Assembly (NCBI GenBank): GCA_003152955.1
Contig: PMBQ01000233.1
Span: 1 to 7,245 of the forward strand
Source of the DNA: Candidatus Bathyarchaeota archaeon
GTDB lineage: Archaea > Thermoproteota > Bathyarchaeia > 40CM-2-53-6 > FEN-987
DNA length: 7,245 nt
Direction of reading: 5' to 3'
Made by a program: the position numbers and the translations under genes. Positions 1-5,844 of this stretch are shown here, piece by piece. The notes beneath the pieces are model-generated. The model searched no databases and was not told where the DNA came from. It saw nothing but the letters and a program-made list of their open reading frames with translations. Positions within the stretch are counted from its first letter, which is position 1. The number at the start of each line of letters is the position of its first letter.

Positions 1-1
1 G

Positions 2-181
2 AAATGCCCACTTTGCGGCAAAGAAATGACCCGAATGGTTGCGCCGGTCGCCAACTCTTCGCCCGAATGTCGATCGGACGTACAAGAGGCTCTTCACTAC
101 TGCGAGAAGCAGGGCGTCATAAACAGGTCATCCGACCTCAAGGAACAAGTAGATCAGATTATTGGCAGAGCCGTGTCATAG
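2..181 (+). CDS. C-terminal part of a small zinc-ribbon-like protein (5' end outside window)
   Basis: A frame open from the first bases of the window gives 59 residues and stops at TAG 179-181; its start lies before the window. The visible part begins KCPLCGKEM. It has Cys at visible residues 2, 5, 23 and 34 and His at 32, so a CxxC knuckle near the left edge is followed by two further Cys that could complete a metal site. The rest (SDLKEQVDQIIGRAVS) looks like an amphipathic helix. The composition is protein-like, whereas the longer ORF over the same bases in another frame is Arg/Ser-rich and unconvincing. I do not recognise the family. Zinc binding is inferred from cysteine spacing only. 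How much is missing cannot be judged. Confidence 0.6.
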   Translation, partial: KCPLCGKEMTRMVAPVANSSPECRSDVQEALHYCEKQGVINRSSDLKEQVDQIIGRAVS

Positions 182-568
182 GGCGACACACGCTCGCCCC
201 CGCCTTTCAGCACTTCCTCCTACAAATTTTCTTTGGGCTCGCGACGATTCTAGGCATGCTGTTGCTCAGCCGCGGGACGGCTTTAGGCGTGGCTGAAAAT
301 ATCGTTGGCTTGAGCCCGTCAGCGTCGTTCGCTTCGTAGATGGGTGGAGCAGCGACGGTTCATGGGTTTACTCAACTCGGTATTTCCCATCCGTGTCTCA
401 AGCCGTTGTGGGAGGGATTTTCGGCGCGGCTATTACGCGTAAGATAGTTGTTCGAAATAACCGTCTTGCGAGAGAGTTAGTTCTGGGCGGCCTTTATCTC
501 TCCTGCTGGGCGCAGGGCTAGCAGGTGTGATCCAATCCATGATGCGCGGTTATAGGCAAAGAAATTAA
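182..568 (+). pseudogene. Small membrane protein broken across three reading frames
   Basis: Three overlapping stretches in different frames read as one protein. Frame 1 (about 187-315) gives HTLAPAFQHF followed by a membrane-like stretch ending ATILGMLLLS, then GVAENIVGL. Frame 3 (about 312-500, closed by TAG 519-521) gives PVSVVRFVDGWSSDGSWVY, then AVVGGIFGAAITRKIVV and ARELVLGGLYL. Frame 2 (503-568, TAA) gives LLGAGLAGVIQSMMRGYRQRN. Joined, this is roughly 125 residues with about three hydrophobic segments and a basic C-terminal tail. Each switch corresponds to one missing base (or two extra), near 297-339 and near 480-510. No ATG, GTG or TTG precedes the first hydrophobic segment in frame 1; GTG 173 in frame 2 could be the start if a further base is missing. 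Either a decayed gene or a stretch with sequence errors. I do not recognise the family. Confidence 0.5.
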
Positions 569-624
569 GACGGGACAATTCTTCTCTGCCAGCCGACCTG
601 AAGTAACGATTTGAGTGCTTCACC

Positions 625-1077
625 ATGCCATCAGAGAAGTCATGCGGGGCCGTCATTTTCAAGCGCAACGGGAACAGAAAGTACCTATTGCTTCACTATG
701 AGGGAGGACACTGGGACTTCGTAAAGGGGCATGTTGAGAAAAACGAGTCAGAAATGGACACTGTTCGACGTGAAACTGAAGAGGAGACCGGATTATCCGA
801 GGTGACCTTCATCGAAGGTTATCGTCAACCAATCAGTTACTACTACAAGCGAGCTGGAGGAACCGTCTACAAGGAAGTAGTGTTCTATCTGCTTGAAACC
901 CGCACCGAGGCCATTAGGCTATCGAGAGAACATGTAGGGTTCACATGGATGTCCTACGATCGGGCCATTGAGAGGTTAACCTACAAGAACGCGAAAGAAA
1001 CACTCCGGAAAGCCCATGAGTTCCTAGAGAGTATGGGAACGCAAGGGATCTTAGGAGACGCTAAGGAAGGCGGCTAA
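625..1077 (+). CDS. Nudix hydrolase (archaeal Ap4A-hydrolase-like)
   Basis: 150-residue Nudix-fold hydrolase, full length for the family. The Nudix box Gx5Ex7REUxEExGU is complete at residues 35-57: G35, E41, R49-E50, E53-E54 and G56-L57, with Thr at the usual hydrophobic position 51. These acidic residues bind the catalytic magnesium. The N-terminus (SCGAVIF, then YLLLHYEGGHWDFVKGH) is the type seen in small diadenosine-tetraphosphate hydrolase-like Nudix proteins, which clear Ap4A or other nucleoside diphosphate-linked compounds in the cytosol. The exact substrate cannot be read from the sequence. The ATG lies just before the first beta strand, as expected. No clear Shine-Dalgarno sequence precedes it; an AT-rich AAATTAAG at 562-569 is a weak promoter candidate. 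The last 27 bases overlap the end of the convergent argF. Confidence 0.9.
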   Translation: MPSEKSCGAVIFKRNGNRKYLLLHYEGGHWDFVKGHVEKNESEMDTVRRETEEETGLSEVTFIEGYRQPISYYYKRAGGTVYKEVVFYLLETRTEAIRLSREHVGFTWMSYDRAIERLTYKNAKETLRKAHEFLESMGTQGILGDAKEGG

Positions 1078-1998
1078 GACAGCTCGGGCACCATGCAACT
1101 TGTTCTCGGCTTGCTTCCAGACGATACTATTCGGACCTTCCAGTACGTCATCAGTTATCTCCAGCCCCCTGTGAGCGGGGAGACAATGCATTACCGAAGC
1201 GTTTGAATCAGCTCTTGAGAGCAATTTCGAGTTGATCTGATAGCCCTTGAACAGTTGTAGTTTCTTTTTCGCGCCCTTCTCTTGCCCCATACTGACCCAG
1301 ACATCTGTGTAGACTACGTCGGCATTTTCAACTGCTTTCTTCGGATCACGGATGATTTCTATTGTTCCACCGGATTCGACTGCGAGCTTCTTGGCTCTAG
1401 TGATCACAGGTTTGTTTGGCTCGAATCCTTTGGGGCAGGAAACAACCAAGTTCATTCCCATGGTTGCTCCGCCAAGCAACCAAGAATTGCAGACATTATT
1501 ACCATCACCGACCCAAACAAATCGAAGGTTTGAGAGTTTTCCTTTCGCCTCTTGGAGGGTAAGCATGTCGGCAACTATCTGGGTCGGGTGTTCAAGGTCA
1601 CTCAGGGCATTGATAATGGGCACGGGGGCATATTCAGCGAATTCGACCAAGGTCTGATGAGTGTAAGTTCGAATCACAATCCCGTTGAGATATGCGCCTA
1701 GAATGCGTGCAGTGTCCTTCAACGGTTCACCTCGAGCGAGTTGAAGTTCGTCCGCTCGTAGATACATTGCCTGCCCGCCCAGTTGATAAGCAGCAGCCTC
1801 GAAGCTAACTCTCGTTCTGGTCGAGGGCTTTTCGAACAGCAACCCAACCACCTTCCTGGTGAGCGCAGGTTCTAGACTGCCCTCTCTTGCTTCCGCTTTC
1901 AGCTGGAGTCCAAGATCCAGCAAGCTTTCGAGTTCTGTGCGGTTGAGGTCGGCCATTGAGAGAAAATCTCTTCCTGCGAACAACAGAATTCCCGACAC
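1051..1998 (-). CDS. argF: Ornithine carbamoyltransferase
   Basis: Cytosolic enzyme of arginine biosynthesis that transfers the carbamoyl group from carbamoyl phosphate to ornithine, giving citrulline. From the GTG at 1998 the protein is 315 residues, normal for the family. Numbered from that start, the carbamoyl-phosphate loop STRTR is at 59-63, HPTQ at 137-140, DGNN at 165-168, the ornithine-specific SMG loop at 236-238 and HCLPAHRG at 271-278. SMG plus HCLP separates it from aspartate carbamoyltransferase. The frame stays open to an ATG at 2076, but those 26 extra residues overlap the upstream gene and lie before the usual family start (here FAGRDFLSMADL). TTG 1983 is an alternative. It lies 55 bases behind the RimB-like gene on the same strand and may be co-transcribed. 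The 3' end overlaps the convergent Nudix gene. Confidence 0.93.
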   Translation of the reverse strand: MSGILLFAGRDFLSMADLNRTELESLLDLGLQLKAEAREGSLEPALTRKVVGLLFEKPSTRTRVSFEAAAYQLGGQAMYLRADELQLARGEPLKDTARILGAYLNGIVIRTYTHQTLVEFAEYAPVPIINALSDLEHPTQIVADMLTLQEAKGKLSNLRFVWVGDGNNVCNSWLLGGATMGMNLVVSCPKGFEPNKPVITRAKKLAVESGGTIEIIRDPKKAVENADVVYTDVWVSMGQEKGAKKKLQLFKGYQINSKLLSRADSNASVMHCLPAHRGLEITDDVLEGPNSIVWKQAENKLHGARAVLAAFLSVS

Positions 1999-2053
1999 GT
2001 CGAATAAGGCGTTGGCATTGAAAAATGCTTCACTCGAATTCCAGAAACGACCT

Positions 2054-2452
2054 CTAACTCTTGCTCTCCGGTTCAATCAGGCCGCGATATTTCGGGGGGG
2101 CTTTTTTCGTCGGGTCGATCAAGAAACATCCGAGTCTAAGGATGTCCATACCAACAAGAACCGGGTACCGCATGTCGGACCGGTCGTCCACACTTACGGG
2201 CAGTGCGAACCCCTGACCCTCGATCTCCACTATCGCTTGTACCAGAGGTCGACTGCGCACTTCATCGAGTAGTGCAGATTTCACTTTCGCTACTCTTACA
2301 GTTGGCCCCAAGCCAATGTTGGCTGCAAGCCACACGTCGACCGAAGTTCTTGTCGCACCTGTATCGATCTTTCCTTTTACGCGTGCTTCACCGTTGTGTC
2401 CGATGACCTTCACAAACTCGATGGGGCCGATGACAATTCGCTCTTTCGTCAT
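2054..2452 (-). CDS. RimB-like retropepsin-fold protein (Zn_protease / 'RimK-LysX associated' family)
   Basis: About 132 residues from ATG 2452 (MTKERIVIGPIEFVKV). It carries the retropepsin-like IDTGATRTS motif (Asp about 30 residues in), a central beta-rich part and the late motif RYPVLVGMDILRLGCFLIDP, which together mark the family long annotated as ATP-dependent zinc protease. The characterised bacterial member RimB works with the glutamate ligase RimK and trims its poly-glutamate product. The RimK-family gene starts only 68 bases away on the opposite strand, which supports a functional pair. The frame continues to an ATG at 2521, but that would overlap the RimK start, and residues before 2452 do not resemble the family. 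TTTGATAAA at 2482-2474 is centred 26 bases before ATG 2452, the spacing expected for a leaderless archaeal mRNA. The substrate is unknown. Confidence 0.8.
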   Translation of the reverse strand: MTKERIVIGPIEFVKVIGHNGEARVKGKIDTGATRTSVDVWLAANIGLGPTVRVAKVKSALLDEVRSRPLVQAIVEIEGQGFALPVSVDDRSDMRYPVLVGMDILRLGCFLIDPTKKAPPKYRGLIEPESKS

Positions 2453-2473
2453 CTTCACCACGACGACGTACTC

Positions 2474-2482
2474 TTTATCAAA
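2474..2482. promoter_or_regulatory. Candidate TATA box in the divergent rimB-like / rimK-like intergenic region
   Basis: TTTATCAAA on the plus strand, TTTGATAAA on the minus strand. Its centre is 26 bases from the minus-strand ATG at 2452, a good fit to a leaderless transcript. On the plus strand the same box would place initiation near 2504, giving a leader of about 16 bases before ATG 2520. No strong Shine-Dalgarno sequence precedes either start: a GGTGA lies only two bases before ATG 2452, too close to be effective. Confidence 0.4.
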
Positions 2483-2519
2483 GTGGGTATTAAGGCCAGT
2501 TCGGTTTGGGGCCGGCTTC

Positions 2520-3392
2520 ATGAAGATCGGAGTCTTATCTAAGAATCAAGCGTTTTGGGCAACGACAGAAATCATCGGAGCACTCAAGGATAGACATGTT
2601 GAACCAGTCTACCTTCACACGCCCCAAGTTCACCTAAACCTTGACGGGAAAAAAGCAGACGCAGTCTACGATGGCCGGTCCTTGGCAGATCTTGATGCGG
2701 CGATTCCCCGCATCGGGCGTAGCTTGACTCCGCTTGGAATGATGATCTTAAAGCAATTTGAGTTAATGGAAATCCCATCAACACTCTCCATGCAAGGTTT
2801 ACTGACTGCAAGAAACAAGTATCTAACGCTCCAAACACTTCACGCTGTTGGCATAAGAATTCCTGAGAGCGTGTTGATCGCGTCTAGAAGGCGAGATCAG
2901 GAACCCACGGAATATCTTTCCCCACCTATTGTAATGAAACTGCTAAGCGGAACTCAAGGGATTGGCGTCATGTTGGTTAGGGACCCCAAAGAAGCAGGCC
3001 CGATCATCGACACGCTGTCTGAGCTCGACCAAATAATCTGCATACAGAAATATCTGCAGAACCCAGGGGAAGACATACGGGTATTCGTTGCGGGGTCTGA
3101 AATTGTTGCAGCGATGAAGCGTAAGGCGGCGCCTAACGAATGGAGGAGCAATATCCACATGGGCGGACGGGGAATCGCACATACTCTCTCCGAAGCAGAG
3201 GCTGAGGCTGCTATGAGGGCAGCGGAGGCAGTCGGTGTCGAGATCGCTGGCGTCGATCTGATAACCGTTGAGAATGAACCTTTCGTAATCGAAGTCAACG
3301 CATCACCTGGATTCAGGGGTCTACTGGATGCGACTGGAATCAACGCTGCCCAAAAGATAGCGGAATACGCACAGTCAAAGGCCAAGAAATAG
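2520..3392 (+). CDS. RimK-family ATP-grasp glutamate ligase
   Basis: 290-residue ATP-grasp ligase of the RimK/MptN/CofF group, which adds an amino acid (usually glutamate) to a carboxyl group through an acyl phosphate. Visible: N-terminal domain starting MKIGVLSKNQ; DAAIPRIGRSLTPLG at 59-73; ATP-binding Lys100 (ARNK) and Lys140; glycine-rich loop SGTQGIGVM at 143-151; QKY at 176-178 and EDIRVFV at 184-190; RSNIHMGG at 209-216; Asp246; metal-binding EVNASPGF at 258-265. The loop is GTQGIG as in RimK, not the GSWGR type of LysX/ArgX, so a role in amino-carrier lysine or arginine synthesis is unlikely despite nearby argF. ATG 2520 is chosen because the family begins here; the 68 codons upstream in frame lie antisense to the RimB-like gene. 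The substrate could be a protein tail or a coenzyme (methanopterin, F420); the sequence cannot decide. Confidence 0.88.
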   Translation: MKIGVLSKNQAFWATTEIIGALKDRHVEPVYLHTPQVHLNLDGKKADAVYDGRSLADLDAAIPRIGRSLTPLGMMILKQFELMEIPSTLSMQGLLTARNKYLTLQTLHAVGIRIPESVLIASRRRDQEPTEYLSPPIVMKLLSGTQGIGVMLVRDPKEAGPIIDTLSELDQIICIQKYLQNPGEDIRVFVAGSEIVAAMKRKAAPNEWRSNIHMGGRGIAHTLSEAEAEAAMRAAEAVGVEIAGVDLITVENEPFVIEVNASPGFRGLLDATGINAAQKIAEYAQSKAKK

Positions 3393-3517
3393 CTCAGTAT
3401 CTAATGGCCCCCACAACATTCATTGCTTAATCCAAATTCTGTTCCGTTGTCGGCAATGAAGACAGTCACAAACATGACGCTCAAATGACTTTAACCTGGG
3501 GTAACTGAGCCGACTTT

Positions 3518-3550
3518 ACAAGTAGCGGTCTCATCGACCGCATTACTTGT
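3518..3550. repeat. Strong intergenic hairpin / inverted repeat
   Basis: ACAAGTA (3518-3524) pairs perfectly with TACTTGT (3544-3550), and CGGTC (3526-3530) with GACCG (3536-3540), around a TCATC loop. The two helices are separated by an internal loop of one base on one side and three on the other, so 12 pairs form in 33 bases. There is no U-tract after it, so it is not a bacterial-style terminator. It could be an operator or part of a structured RNA. Confidence 0.6.
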
Positions 3551-3602
3551 TCATATCAAAATCGCGCTTCCGAATTGGCCGATTCTGTCGAGTTCGTATG
3601 CA

Positions 3603-3621
3603 ATTCCATTCAATTTGGAAT
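3603..3621. repeat. Short A+T-rich inverted repeat
   Basis: ATTCCA (3603-3608) and TGGAAT (3616-3621) are perfect complements around a 7-base loop, about 50 bases before the TTG start of the broken surface-protein gene. Six pairs could arise by chance, so a regulatory role is only a possibility. Confidence 0.3.
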
Positions 3622-3669
3622 GAGGATTCAAGAACCTGTCAAAGATGAGGACGCTCGACAGGCGACACA

Positions 3670-4124
3670 TTGAGGATATCGAAAAAGCTCGCAATATCTC
3701 GAGCACTAGTCCTGACAGTCATCATACTGTCAGTTTCCTTCTGCGTCTCTGACTGTCCGGCCGGTCTCTGCATATATCTTCATCCTTCAGGTGGTGCCGA
3801 ATAATGTGACCGCCACGAGCGGAAGCGAGACTCAGGTTATTGGATTCGGTGTCCACGACGTACTACAGTTGCTGGATAGTTTGCGAGGCTACATGGTTCG
3901 GAGCAGATGGTTCAGCCCCATTCGTCGACAGCGCGTTGACAACAACGGGTTGTTCAACGGCAAACTACAACAGTTTTCTGTGGTCGGGTACCTGCACCGT
4001 AACAATCTTCCTCTACGTTAACCATGGTGGAGTCACCCCGAAGGGAACGTACCATCCCACGTTCTTCGTGTACACCTATCTCCCCAGGCATCTAATCACA
4101 ACCATAACGCTCACGGTCACCTAG
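3670..4124 (+). pseudogene. Secreted Ig-like surface protein broken across three reading frames
   Basis: Three frames follow one another and read as a single protein of about 150 residues. Frame 1 from TTG 3670 gives a signal peptide: basic RISKKLAISR, then ALVLTVIILSVSF; read on alone it stops at TAA 3802-3804. Frame 2 (about 3737-3840) gives TVRPVSAYIFILQVVPNNVT and ATSGSETQV. Frame 3 (about 3840-4124, TAG) gives DSVSTTYYSCWIVCEATWFG, then Thr/Tyr-rich strands with four Cys and the ending GTYHPTFFVYTYLP...TTITLTVT. The TPxGTY...TLTVT ending resembles the last strands of Ig-like domains on archaeal surface proteins. Each switch equals one extra base (or two missing), near 3735-3752 and 3807-3855. 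The protein would be exported and lie on the cell surface. Either a recently decayed gene or a region with indel errors. Function unknown. Confidence 0.55.
3712..3733. repeat. Perfect 8-base inverted repeat inside the signal-peptide region
   Basis: CTGACAGT (3712-3719) and ACTGTCAG (3726-3733) are exact complements around a CATCAT loop. The repeat lies within the codons for the hydrophobic core of the signal peptide, about 40 bases after the TTG start. It could form a stem in the mRNA. Confidence 0.5.
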
Positions 4125-4221
4125 TCAATTGAATCACCGCCTGCTCAGTCACCCCCCAGCGATCTTTGGAAAAGTTCGACCGCCAGTCCTCGCTCGCTGC
4201 CAGCAGAGCTAACCTTCTTGT
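4125..4221. other. Convergent intergenic gap
   Basis: 97 bases between the end of the surface-protein pseudogene and the end of the cyclo-ligase gene on the other strand. No gene and no clear terminator are visible: there is no T-rich run of note on either strand. Confidence 0.5.
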
Positions 4222-4785
4222 TCAATCAACGGAGGGAATAAGCTCTTGGGTTATTACTCTACGCTCCGTGACTATTTTGTCCACAGGCCGATCGTATCGG
4301 GTCGTCGGAACCTCCCTGACGATCTGAAAATCGTATCCCAAACCAACCGTCAACACGTGGTGGTGCAGCGAATTGATGCTTCGATCATAGTAGCCGCCAC
4401 CGTAGCCTATTCTGTAGCCGCGCAGATCCCAAGCAATACCAGGAACGAGAGCAACCTCCGCCTCCTCCAATGGGACTGGCTTTAGAAACTCAGTTTTTGG
4501 TTCAAGGATTCCGAAACTGCCAACTTCCAATTCTCTCTCTGGGGCCGTGAGTTCAGAGAAGATCAATCGCCTATTCATCCTGTTTGTAACCGGGATGATT
4601 ACACGCTTCGCTTGAGCAATACACCGCGCAAGAATATCTCTCGTCCTCACTTCACTGCCTATGTGCAAATAGATCGAAATCGTTCTTGCATCCTCGAACT
4701 CCTGAAGATTGAAAAGCCTCAGCGATATCCGGGAGCTAAGATAGTCAAGTTGCGTTGCAGGCTTGTCGTTCCTGAGAAACAGCAT
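4222..4785 (-). CDS. 5-formyltetrahydrofolate cyclo-ligase (5,10-methenyl-THF synthetase)
   Basis: Converts 5-formyl-THF to 5,10-methenyl-THF with ATP, returning a stalled folate to the active pool. From ATG 4785 it has 187 residues. Family motifs: ISIYLHIGSEVRTRDI at 36-51, VGSFGILEP at 88-96, VPGIAWDLRGYRIGYGGGYYDR across 114-135 (the nucleotide/folate loop), and DRPVDKIVTERRVI at 165-178. The start is doubtful. Codons just upstream in the same frame read EKKRALRRR, which matches the basic first helix of this family, but no ATG, GTG or TTG precedes them before a stop; only a CTG at 4824 is available. A GTG at 4814 overlaps the folD stop as GTGA but is out of frame by one base because of a five-A run (4809-4805). 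It follows folD in the same direction and is probably co-transcribed with it. Confidence 0.9.
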   Translation of the reverse strand: MLFLRNDKPATQLDYLSSRISLRLFNLQEFEDARTISIYLHIGSEVRTRDILARCIAQAKRVIIPVTNRMNRRLIFSELTAPERELEVGSFGILEPKTEFLKPVPLEEAEVALVPGIAWDLRGYRIGYGGGYYDRSINSLHHHVLTVGLGYDFQIVREVPTTRYDRPVDKIVTERRVITQELIPSVD

Positions 4786-4810
4786 TCGGCGACGTAGAGC
4801 TCGCTTTTTC

Positions 4811-5713
4811 TCACGAAGGTTCAGCGGTCTTCAACTCGTCAGCGCTGAAACCCAAGTCAACATCATTCTGCAGGCATGAAGCGAGCAACGTGTTGTACAG
4901 TAGCATCGCTATGGTCATCGGGCCGACTCCCCCTGGGACAGGACTGACATAATCAGCTACCCCGATCGCGGCATCAAAATCAACGTCACCCATTAACTTG
5001 CCCCCAACGCTGCTCGTCCCTACGTCGACTACTGTCGCGTCGCGTTTGATCATGTCGCTTCCCACGGTGAACTCCGAGCGCCGTCCGATTCCGGTGATCA
5101 GAATGTCGGCCTGTCTGCAAATCCCCTTCAGATCCTCCGTCTTCGAATGGCAAACAGTGACCGTCGCGTCATCATTCAACAGCAGTTGGGATAGAGGTCT
5201 TCCAACGAGTTTGCTCCTGTTTATCACGACAGCGTGACTACCCGCAACCTTGACTCGGTAATACCTAAGCATGGCAAGCACGCCCTTCGGCGTGCAAGCG
5301 ACCAACTCTGCTTTATTCTGTGCCAGAAGACCGAGGTTGTAAGGATGCAATCCGTCGACATCCTTCTCTGGTGCAATAGTGGACACGGCGAAGACTTCAT
5401 CTAAACCCTTAGGTAAGGGCAACTGAAGCAAGATTCCCGCGACCGCCGTCTCTTCGTTCAACTCAAGGATGACACGATGCAGGTCCTGCTGAGTCGTATT
5501 TGCAGGTAGCTCAATATTTCGTGACATAATTCCAACATCCATGCACGCAGCGTGCTTGTTCTTCAGATACGTTCGTGATGCTGGATTATCGCCCACTTGT
5601 ATCGTTGCGAGATACGGTTTCACTGGCGAACCGACCAAAGCTCCGACCCGTTCCTTAACTTGTGATCTGATCTTCCGTGCTACAATGCGACCGTCCATAA
5701 CTTTACCTGGCAC
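4811..5713 (-). CDS. folD: Methylene-THF dehydrogenase / methenyl-THF cyclohydrolase
   Basis: Bifunctional cytosolic enzyme that interconverts 5,10-methylene-, 5,10-methenyl- and 10-formyl-THF with NAD(P). 300 residues from GTG 5713, slightly longer than the usual 280-295. Active-site Tyr49 and Lys53 form YxxxK in SRTYLKNKHAACMDVGI; QLPLP is at 97-101, KDVDGLHP at 117-124, the dinucleotide loop INRSKLVGRP at 164-173 and the closing signature PVPGGVGPMT at 258-267. The dinucleotide loop has Asn165 where many FolD proteins have Gly (GRSxxVG); from memory, Asn also occurs in some archaeal members. GTG 5713 is preferred because GGTGA lies seven bases upstream; ATG 5698 is the alternative. It heads a pair with the cyclo-ligase and diverges from FTCD, which makes its substrate, methenyl-THF. 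Confidence 0.95.
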   Translation of the reverse strand: MPGKVMDGRIVARKIRSQVKERVGALVGSPVKPYLATIQVGDNPASRTYLKNKHAACMDVGIMSRNIELPANTTQQDLHRVILELNEETAVAGILLQLPLPKGLDEVFAVSTIAPEKDVDGLHPYNLGLLAQNKAELVACTPKGVLAMLRYYRVKVAGSHAVVINRSKLVGRPLSQLLLNDDATVTVCHSKTEDLKGICRQADILITGIGRRSEFTVGSDMIKRDATVVDVGTSSVGGKLMGDVDFDAAIGVADYVSPVPGGVGPMTIAMLLYNTLLASCLQNDVDLGFSADELKTAEPS

Positions 5714-5720
5714 AGCCTGT

Positions 5721-5725
5721 TCACC
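5721..5725 (-). promoter_or_regulatory. Ribosome binding site of folD
   Basis: GGTGA read on the minus strand, with a 7-base spacer to GTG 5713. It is complementary to the 3' end of archaeal 16S rRNA and is the clearest Shine-Dalgarno sequence in the window; it decides in favour of the GTG over the ATG 15 bases downstream, which has only AGGT before it. Confidence 0.6.
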
Positions 5726-5754
5726 TTAGCTTTCTGTAGACTAGTTGCCTTTTC

Positions 5755-5766
5755 GCTCTTAAGAGC
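5755..5766. promoter_or_regulatory. Perfect 12-base palindrome in the folD/FTCD divergent intergenic region
   Basis: GCTCTTAAGAGC is its own reverse complement and lies 41 bases before the folD GTG and 78 bases before the FTCD ATG, within the only non-coding stretch they share. The placement suits a dimeric regulator acting on folD-cyclo-ligase, on FTCD, or on both. No regulator gene is visible in the window. Confidence 0.4.
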
Positions 5767-5812
5767 AATACACTACGACAACACCGGTGGGCTCCCAGAT
5801 TTGACCGAAACG

Positions 5813-5818
5813 AAATTA
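5813..5818 (+). promoter_or_regulatory. Candidate TATA box for FTCD
   Basis: AAATTA, preceded by a purine-rich CGAAACG that could act as a BRE, is centred about 29 bases before ATG 5845. This would give a leader of only a few bases. No Shine-Dalgarno sequence precedes the ATG, which is compatible with leaderless or near-leaderless translation. Confidence 0.35.
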
Positions 5819-5844
5819 GCTGCGCCAGGTTATCATCGAGCGCG

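Larger units (their letters stand above)
3393..3669. other. Non-coding stretch between the rimK-like gene and the surface-protein gene
   Basis: Stops occur in all frames and I find no convincing coding signal, tRNA or rRNA. It contains the hairpin at 3518-3550 and a smaller A+T-rich inverted repeat at 3603-3621. CTTTAAC at 3489-3495 is a weak TATA-like string. The stretch probably holds the promoter of the downstream gene and possibly a small structured RNA. Confidence 0.5.

Noticed and set aside
4..339. 111-residue plus-strand ORF with an ATG at base 4
   Set aside because: Its first 60 residues are Arg/Ser/Gln-rich and lie over the better zinc-ribbon-like frame. Only its later hydrophobic part is credible, and that belongs to the broken membrane protein.
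1999..2076. Longer argF start at ATG 2076
   Set aside because: The 26 extra residues overlap the end of the RimB-like gene and precede the normal family N-terminus. GTG 1998 gives a standard length.
2316..2519. N-terminal extension of the RimK-like protein
   Set aside because: These codons are antisense to the RimB-like gene, and the family start MKIGVLS is at 2520.
2520..3392. LysX/ArgX of the amino-carrier lysine or arginine pathway
   Set aside because: The loop is GTQGIG, not the GSWGR type, no carrier-protein gene is visible, and a RimB-like partner is adjacent.
3393..3669. tRNA or C/D-box guide RNA in the intergenic stretch
   Set aside because: No T-loop consensus or cloverleaf arms, and no ordered RUGAUGA and CUGA box pairs were found.
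3791..4021. Independent 76-residue plus-strand gene
   Set aside because: Its first part continues the signal-peptide gene and its later part is the wrong frame over the Cys-containing beta domain. It is better seen as one piece of the broken gene.
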